In this document: positions 1 through 5,224 of the stretch, one piece after another
Position numbering within the stretch: position 1 is the first letter of the stretch
Layout of the letters: each line of letters starts with the position of its first letter
Assembly: GCA_903864375.1 (NCBI GenBank)
Contig: CAIPFS010000610.1
Location: 1 to 8,135, forward strand
Length of the DNA stretch: 8,135 nucleotides
Direction of reading: 5' to 3'
Origin: an uncultured Verrucomicrobiota bacterium
GTDB lineage: Bacteria; Verrucomicrobiota; Verrucomicrobiia; Limisphaerales; UBA9464
Position numbers and translations under genes: made by a program
The notes under the pieces: generated by a model
What the model was told of the DNA's origin: nothing
The model's database searches: none
The model's input: the letters and a program-made list of their open reading frames with translations, nothing else

Positions 1-853
1 AGCGGATCGCGCCGGGGCGATCCAGGAGCACATGCTCGACATGATGATCTCCCAGATTCTCAAACCACGAAAGGCGTCCATGAATATTTCCAGATGCCGA
101 AATGATGAGGTCTTCGCGGCCATCCTGATTCAAATCGGCACAGACAACGTCGGTTGGTCTCATGAGACGATCGAGGACGACACCGACCTTTTCAAACGAG
201 GTTCCACGCCTCTTCAATTGCCAGAGTTGCCCCTTCGGATCGTCGGACGGAAAGATGGTTCCGATCAGCAGCAGGTACCAACCCGACTTGCCCTGGACGA
301 GGGCCGACGGAGGACTTTCCACAGGCAGGGAGGCCATGAGATGACCCAGGGGATCGAGGACATCCAACGACAGGGAGGCCGCATTCCCGACGTAGAGAAG
401 GGAGTTGGTGGAATCGACCTGAACCATCGAAACCTGCTGCTGACCGGGACGATACCGAGGATCGGTTACTTCAAACCAGGGGAGACCCACTTCAATCGGT
501 TCTCTTGAAGCTGGCGGAAGTGGGTGCGTGGGTGCCGATTGAATGTAGTACTCGCAAATCCGCTTCCAATCGGCCAGCACCTGTCGTTCTCCGGGAGTTC
601 CCGAAGGATTCAATTTCGACAGTCCCAGACGCCGGTGCATCAACGGGAGCGCTCCGTTTTCCCAGGTGCTTCGGTCAAGAACATCGGGCGACGGAAACAG
701 ATGGCATTGGGTGCAGACCTTGCGGGCCAGTTTTTCCGCCCCTTTCAGCGATTCTTGATTCTCCGGGGTTTCATTGGACCCGAGGATCGCGTTCTGGAGC
801 ACCAACAGGACGGAAACCCAGAGCCAGCGGGCCTGTCTGAGGAATCCGGGCAT
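1..853 (-). CDS. Exported cytochrome c / FG-GAP (VCBS) repeat protein, 3' end beyond window
   Basis: The reading frame runs without a stop from an ATG at 853 down to base 1, giving 284 residues of a longer protein. Residues 1-25 look like a signal peptide: a basic start (FLRQAR), then a hydrophobic stretch WLWVSVLLVLQNAILG. A single haem-attachment motif CTQCH lies at residues 47-51. Met72 in LPLMHRR is a plausible distal axial ligand, followed by the EYYIQSAP segment common in this cytochrome type. From about residue 140 the sequence turns into beta-propeller-like repeats, with a calcium-type FG-GAP motif DLNQDGRED at 240-248 and the frequent WFEN at 263-266. Known relatives in Verrucomicrobiota and Planctomycetes are periplasmic or surface proteins of unknown substrate that combine haem c with FG-GAP/VCBS repeats. 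An electron-transfer role is inferred from the haem site. No Shine-Dalgarno sequence precedes the ATG. It is the first in-frame ATG after the terminator upstream, and the frame stays open further upstream without another ATG. Confidence 0.88.
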   Translation of the reverse strand, partial: MPGFLRQARWLWVSVLLVLQNAILGSNETPENQESLKGAEKLARKVCTQCHLFPSPDVLDRSTWENGALPLMHRRLGLSKLNPSGTPGERQVLADWKRICEYYIQSAPTHPLPPASREPIEVGLPWFEVTDPRYRPGQQQVSMVQVDSTNSLLYVGNAASLSLDVLDPLGHLMASLPVESPPSALVQGKSGWYLLLIGTIFPSDDPKGQLWQLKRRGTSFEKVGVVLDRLMRPTDVVCADLNQDGREDLIISASGNIHGRLSWFENLGDHHVEHVLLDRPGAIR

Positions 854-885
854 CCAACGGAAGGTGTCAAAGTTGAAGAGTCGAT

Positions 886-923
886 AAAAAAAGAAAGACC
901 GGACTTTCGTCCGATCTTTCTTT
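886..923 (-). terminator. Intrinsic terminator of the 1002-residue secreted protein gene
   Basis: Read on the minus strand, two 15-base arms (909-923 and 890-904) pair fully, with one U-G wobble, around a GAAA tetraloop (905-908). The stem runs straight into a U tract formed by the A run at 886-892. The wobble would be a C-A mismatch in plus-strand RNA, so the structure is better on the minus strand. It starts about 14 bases after the stop codon at 938-940, as expected for the terminator of that gene. Only 32 bases separate its end from the start codon of the next minus-strand gene. Confidence 0.9.
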
Positions 924-937
924 GATCAAAAGCGGGA

Positions 938-3900
938 TTAATTTCCCGATCTCGCCCGATAGAATCCAGCCGACGAGGGGGTCACCGCGTAGGGACTGAC
1001 CGCGCCAGGGACATCCGTAAAGGGTCCCTTGACCGAGGTGGCAGACTGCAGCACCCCGCTGTAGGTGATGGTCAGGTGGGTCCCGTCGAATGTGACTCCA
1101 ACCGGTGAAGGCGGGGTGTCCCCGAAGTGCCGGTATTGGATCATGTACTGGCGATAGTTGGCGACATCCGCCCAAGCATTGCCATTTTCAGGGCTGTATC
1201 CGGGACCCACCAGCAACGTTGCCGGAGCACTCGGCCAGACGTCATTGGCGATCTGTGTCCAGGTCAGACCGTCGGTGCCACGATAGCCAAAGATGTTGGT
1301 ACCGGTGCGCTTGAGACGCAGCCAGACATTCGGATAATCCGGATTCGGACCGCCACCACCCCAACCCGAGGTGTCATTGGCTCCAGCACCATAGTTGACA
1401 CCCAGACGGCGATTGGCCTCAAACGAGTTGTTGGACGTCTGGTTTTGATCGCCGGTGGTGCCGTTGGCATTGGCATGAACTTCACGGTAGGCGCTGAAGT
1501 TGTAGCCATTGGCGACATCGTCCGCTGTCTTGCCTTCGTCAGTGGCTTCGCGAACCTGGAGTCCACCCCGGGCCCATTCGCTGGAGAAGTCCTGCTCAAC
1601 CACTTGAACTTGAACATCGAAGTCACCGGTCTTGGCCTCGTAAACAAAGGTCAGTTCGTCGTAGGTCGACCAGAATCCTTTGCCACCGCTGATGACATCA
1701 AACCCATCTTCCCCGACGGGAACCACCGCTGCGGGAAGCGTCGGACTGCCGACAGAAGCCCACTGGATGGAGTTAGCAGGCGGGATGGTGAATGCAACAC
1801 TGGTCAGAGGCAGGACATTTCCGAAGATATCGGAAACACCCTTCACCTTCAGAACGCCCTTGTCACCGGGGTTCAATCCGCTGACGTTAAGAATCACCCC
1901 ATTGTTGTTGGTGACGAACTGGAAGTTCCCGATGACGCCGGATGTCAGCGAATAGTTGCCCGGAACATTGACCGAGGCGGGAGTGACTGTTTCGTCGAAG
2001 GTGACGCCCAACTGAATACCTCCATTGCGCCAGATAACGCCGACCGAAGGCACCGGCGGGACCGTATCCGGAATCACTGTGGCGATGGCAACGGCGCTGT
2101 TGACCGAGGATCCGACGACCGAGGCCACCGCACGATATTGCGTTCCATTATCCGGCAGGTCGAGACGCTCGGAATAGGTGGTGGAGTTCGCCCCGGGAAT
2201 GTCCGTAAACGAAGAGGCGCCCGGTGCCTTCTTCTGCCATTGAAAGGAAACTGAAGGTATGCGGGAGCTCCCAATAATGGAACCCGTCGCTGCCACGCTG
2301 AACTTGACGGTCCGTTGCTGAAGGATGGTCAGACTGGCCGGTTGCTGGGTGATTGTGGCCACCGCTCCATCCAGGACCAGACTCTGAATCAAGGCTCCGG
2401 TAATGCGGGATGGTGTGCCGTCCGCGGGGTCTGCCTCACTCACCAACTTGAAGGTGGCATTGAAGTTTTCACCGCCGCCGCCCTGATGCTTGTCGCCTTC
2501 GATGTAATACTGGTGACCTGCCACCAAGGGAATACCCGAGGGGAAGTAGTAGTCGGAACGTTTCTGGGTCACATCGCTGCCGCCGCCGGAGCTGTTCCAT
2601 TTCAATGGGTCGGACCAAACCGTCTCCGAAGCGATCAGGACCTTGTTGGCTGCGGTTGCGTCGGTGCTCAGATAGAGGTCGGAATCATCGTCGCTGTTCA
2701 CGAAGAAGACGTAGTTGCCCGTGGTCGGAGCGTTGAACAGGCCGCTGATGCGTTCAGCGAAATCGTTGATGCCCCGATTCGCTGGCGTGGCAATACCAGC
2801 GACCGGAAAGATCGGCTGGGTCACGGGGGTTTTAAAGGCGGGATCCTCGATGTCGGCACGAAGCAAGCCACTCCAGTGCTCCACCTGGCTGTAGCCCAGG
2901 GCGGGTATCGAATGTCCGACGGTCACGACGGAGTTCGAGCTTGAAGCCGATCCCGTGAGATTGGAAACCGTGACGGAGAAAGTCGAACCACTGTCGGCAT
3001 CCGTCAGAGGAGGCAGGGTATAGGTCAGGCTATTGGCACCCGAAATTGGCTTGCCGTTCTTGGACCATTGAACCTGCAACTTGGCACCCAAGGCGGTGGC
3101 CTTGAGGACCGGACTCGTTCCAATCAGGTATCGATCGCTGGCGGGCTGGCTGGTGATGACGGGGGCGGGAAGAGCTGGCAGGGCGTTCGCCGTCTTGACC
3201 AGTTGAAGTCCTGCAACACCGTTGCCGTCCGAACCACCGATCCACTTGGCGTACAGACTGAGGGAGCCAGTGCCGAAGGGTGAAAGTCCGGTGAGGTGGA
3301 CATAGTTGCCGACATCCGGAGTCCCATTGGGATTCGTGTTCTTCGCTTGGACGAAAACGCTCGAATCCGTGAACTGATGAGCCTCCGTCACGTGGAAATA
3401 GGAGGATCCCGCACCATCATAGACGTCGGTGACGACCCCGTCGCCATTCATGGTCAGGTAGACATAGGCGTCGTAGGTTCCGTCCGTCAGATTGTTGAAA
3501 ACAAAGTTGCTGAACGGACCGTTTTTCCCTCCACCGTTCGCCTTGATGATACCGTTCATCATGATGCCATTGGGAGAGGTGACGGCGTCAAAGTTGACGT
3601 CGTTGTACCAGCTGTCATTTCCCGAAAACGTCAGGGTGACGGCGGTGGATGCACCACTTCCATCCAGCAACGCTCCGGTGGTTCCATCGTTGGCGCCGTT
3701 GAAAACAGGGATCGTGCCGTCGGCATTGTACTGGTCGTCGACGCTGTTCCAATGACCAGCCGGAACAACACCGGCAACGTCGCCAGCCGCCAGAGGAGCG
3801 GTGGCCGGATTGCCGGAGGCGGAGCTTCGTCCGCCGAAGTCAACACTGATGGGGACATTCAGGGTTTGAGCCGAAGTCGAAACGACTGCAGCGGAGAGGA

Positions 3901-3946
3901 TAAAGGCGGTTAGCCCTCCTCTGCGAATGAGGTGATCAGATCGCAT
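938..3946 (-). CDS. Large secreted multidomain protein: Ig-like, PA14, DUF1349/concanavalin-like domains
   Basis: The product has 1002 residues. Residues 1-26 form a clear signal peptide (basic MRSDHLIRR, hydrophobic core, cleavage near TSA-Q). Residues 29-250 resemble an N-terminal beta domain common in verrucomicrobial surface proteins (ISVDFGG, then DVAGVVPAGHWNS, then LTDGTYDAYVYL). An Ig-like domain follows at about 261-343 (core W294), then a PA14-like domain at about 350-503 with the acidic NSDDDSDLYLS site typical of that fold. A second Ig-like domain spans 530-624 (core W570), and a Big/SwmB-like domain 630-722 (VTFDETV, then SDIFGNVLP). Residues 725-935 look like a DUF1349/concanavalin-like lectin fold (GGLQVRE, WLRLKRTG, LVGPGY). 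A short C-terminal beta domain (950-1000) ends in GFYRAR. No hydrolase residues, PEP-CTERM or LPXTG signal is visible. PA14 plus lectin-like folds suggest glycan binding at the cell surface, which is inference. The start is the first ATG that gives a good signal peptide. A near-leaderless promoter is possible upstream, and a strong terminator lies downstream. Confidence 0.93.
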   Translation of the reverse strand: MRSDHLIRRGGLTAFILSAAVVSTSAQTLNVPISVDFGGRSSASGNPATAPLAAGDVAGVVPAGHWNSVDDQYNADGTIPVFNGANDGTTGALLDGSGASTAVTLTFSGNDSWYNDVNFDAVTSPNGIMMNGIIKANGGGKNGPFSNFVFNNLTDGTYDAYVYLTMNGDGVVTDVYDGAGSSYFHVTEAHQFTDSSVFVQAKNTNPNGTPDVGNYVHLTGLSPFGTGSLSLYAKWIGGSDGNGVAGLQLVKTANALPALPAPVITSQPASDRYLIGTSPVLKATALGAKLQVQWSKNGKPISGANSLTYTLPPLTDADSGSTFSVTVSNLTGSASSSNSVVTVGHSIPALGYSQVEHWSGLLRADIEDPAFKTPVTQPIFPVAGIATPANRGINDFAERISGLFNAPTTGNYVFFVNSDDDSDLYLSTDATAANKVLIASETVWSDPLKWNSSGGGSDVTQKRSDYYFPSGIPLVAGHQYYIEGDKHQGGGGENFNATFKLVSEADPADGTPSRITGALIQSLVLDGAVATITQQPASLTILQQRTVKFSVAATGSIIGSSRIPSVSFQWQKKAPGASSFTDIPGANSTTYSERLDLPDNGTQYRAVASVVGSSVNSAVAIATVIPDTVPPVPSVGVIWRNGGIQLGVTFDETVTPASVNVPGNYSLTSGVIGNFQFVTNNNGVILNVSGLNPGDKGVLKVKGVSDIFGNVLPLTSVAFTIPPANSIQWASVGSPTLPAAVVPVGEDGFDVISGGKGFWSTYDELTFVYEAKTGDFDVQVQVVEQDFSSEWARGGLQVREATDEGKTADDVANGYNFSAYREVHANANGTTGDQNQTSNNSFEANRRLGVNYGAGANDTSGWGGGGPNPDYPNVWLRLKRTGTNIFGYRGTDGLTWTQIANDVWPSAPATLLVGPGYSPENGNAWADVANYRQYMIQYRHFGDTPPSPVGVTFDGTHLTITYSGVLQSATSVKGPFTDVPGAVSPYAVTPSSAGFYRARSGN

Positions 3947-3961
3947 AGGTCTAATTCTTCT

Positions 3962-3990
3962 ATTACACTAACTGTGTGTGGGAACGTCAG
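3962..3990 (-). promoter_or_regulatory. Candidate sigma70-type promoter for the 1002-residue protein gene
   Basis: On the minus strand, CTGACG (3985-3990) and TGTAAT (3962-3967) stand 17 bases apart and match the -35 and -10 consensus at 4 of 6 and 5 of 6 positions. Transcription would begin only about 8 bases before the ATG at 3946, so the mRNA would have almost no leader. This fits the absence of a Shine-Dalgarno sequence. The site lies in the 147-base divergent region 3947-4093. In the rest of that region I see no equally good promoter for the plus-strand gene, only A-rich sequence around 4011-4036. The call rests on consensus match alone. Confidence 0.4.
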
Positions 3991-4093
3991 GACCGTCCTT
4001 CGCTTCCTCGAAAAAATCAATGCAAAAGTGGTAAAACGGTTCTGGAGCAATTCAGAATGGAATTCGCTGCAAATTGATGTTCATTCCCTCCAA

Positions 4094-5086
4094 ATGAAAA
4101 AATTGGGTTCCTATCCGCTGCTTCTGGCGACGCTGCTTTCATTGGCCCCGCTCTGGCGCTCCATGACCGCCTCCGCCGTCACCTCTGCCGCCCCAGCGAT
4201 CGCCATCATTCGCTCATTGCTCTTCTTTACCGGCGTCGTCGGGAGCGTCGACGCCCTTTCCGCAGCCAGTGCCGTCAGTATCCCCAAGCAAACATTTAAC
4301 GCTAAAGTCGGAGTTAAAGCCGACCTTCCCGTGGTGATCCAATTTGATGCTTCCTACACCATCAGCATCATTACGTGGGCGCCCGTCAGTCCCGGGGTTG
4401 TTCCGCCAGGCCTGAGCCTGGTGACCGGTTACATCTCGTTCGACCCGGTCATCCTTTCCGCAACTATAAAAGGAACTCCCACAGTGGCAGGGACTTATGC
4501 CTTGACGATTACGGCAAAGGAAAACGCCAACGCCAAGGCAGATCGGACGGTGACCGGCACCATCACGGTGATTGTCGCTCCGGCGGATGCCCCCCCAAAA
4601 ATCACCACCCCACCGACAGACCAGGCTGTCACCGAGGGAGGATCGGCAACCTTTTCAGTTGTGGCCACGGGCAGCGCGCCCCTTCAGTACCAATGGTACT
4701 TCAACACCAACCATTCCATCCCCAATGCCACCAACGCCACGCTGGCCTTGAATTCCATCCCGCTCACCGCCGCGGGGACCTACTCCGTCCTGGTCACCAA
4801 CAAGTTCGGAGGATTGTTGAGCCCGGCGGCGCACTTGACCGTCACCCCCAACGTGGTTGTCCCTCCCTTTTCTCTCGGAAGCCCCCTGGTGGTGGGAAAC
4901 GAACTTCATTTTGCACTGCCGGTCGTCGCGGGGGCCAGCTATGTCGTCCAGTACCTACCGACCCTCAAGGGTGCAGTCTGGCAGAGCCTCACCAACCTGC
5001 CGACACCTGGCGTCACGGGAAGCGTGGACGTCCATGTCCCGATGACCGGGTTGCAGGGCTGGTTTAGGGTCACTTCCACACCGTGA
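4094..5086 (+). CDS. Exported Ig-like domain protein with He_PIG-like and C-terminal beta domains
   Basis: The product has 330 residues. The start MKKLGSYPLLLATLLSLAPL (residues 1-20) is a typical signal or anchor sequence. A second hydrophobic stretch follows at about 33-50 (PAIAIIRSLLFFTGVVG), with a possible cleavage site at SAASA-V near residue 60. Residues 65-162 resemble a putative-Ig/cadherin-like (He_PIG) domain, with the hallmark PPGLSL and then IKGTPTVAGTYALTITA. Residues 167-250 form an Ig-like domain (core W201, AAGTYSVLVTN at the last strands). Residues 255-328 form a short beta domain ending in GWFRVTS, similar in style to the C terminus of the divergent neighbour. No catalytic motif is seen. 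A surface or envelope binding role is inferred. The frame is open back to an ATG at 3932, but that start would overlap the neighbour and bury the signal peptide, so 4094 is preferred. No Shine-Dalgarno sequence is visible (TTCCCTCCAA precedes the ATG). Confidence 0.88.
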   Translation: MKKLGSYPLLLATLLSLAPLWRSMTASAVTSAAPAIAIIRSLLFFTGVVGSVDALSAASAVSIPKQTFNAKVGVKADLPVVIQFDASYTISIITWAPVSPGVVPPGLSLVTGYISFDPVILSATIKGTPTVAGTYALTITAKENANAKADRTVTGTITVIVAPADAPPKITTPPTDQAVTEGGSATFSVVATGSAPLQYQWYFNTNHSIPNATNATLALNSIPLTAAGTYSVLVTNKFGGLLSPAAHLTVTPNVVVPPFSLGSPLVVGNELHFALPVVAGASYVVQYLPTLKGAVWQSLTNLPTPGVTGSVDVHVPMTGLQGWFRVTSTP

Positions 5087-5183
5087 ACCGGTCGCGAAAC
5101 GGCACCGGGTGATGGATCCCGTTCTTTGAAAGACCGTGGAATTTCTCAAAACCGGACCTAAGAATGCGATGGTAATCCCGTTA

Positions 5184-5212
5184 TTGAGTCCATGGGAATT
5201 GGATCCTGTACT
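5184..5212 (+). promoter_or_regulatory. Weak candidate promoter before the large MG-like protein gene
   Basis: TTGAGT (5184-5189) and TGTACT (5207-5212) are separated by 17 bases and each matches the sigma70 consensus at 4 of 6 positions. Transcription from it would start about six bases before the ATG at 5225, a near-leaderless layout like that proposed for the gene starting at 3946. It would exclude the alternative ATG at 5192. The gene could equally be transcribed from upstream together with 4094-5086, because the 138-base gap contains no convincing terminator. Confidence 0.25.
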
Positions 5213-5224
5213 GTCCTTGGCTTT

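Noticed and set aside
32..840. Plus-strand open frames at 32-508 and 505-840
   Set aside because: They lie opposite the cytochrome/FG-GAP gene, whose minus-strand frame carries CTQCH and DLNQDGRED motifs. The plus-strand products have no recognisable features.
1127..2254. Long plus-strand open frame of 375 codons antisense to the large secreted protein gene
   Set aside because: Its translation is rich in Arg, Gly and Asp with no domain pattern, while the opposite strand encodes clear Ig, Big and lectin-like domains. It is a shadow frame.
3932..4093. Upstream ATG at 3932 as the start of the 330-residue protein
   Set aside because: It would overlap the divergent gene's start by 15 bases and put 54 charged residues before a good signal sequence. 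The ATG at 4094 fits better.
5087..5132. Possible terminator after the gene ending at 5086 (CCGGT/ACCGG stem at 5088-5108, or AACGG/CCGTT stem at 5098-5123)
   Set aside because: Stems are only five pairs with loops of 11 bases or more, and there is no proper U tract. This is not convincing beside the strong terminator at 886-923.
5122..5134. Short dyad TCTTTGAAAGA as a possible operator
   Set aside because: Five-base arms around one central base occur often by chance, there is no second copy, and no regulator gene is nearby.
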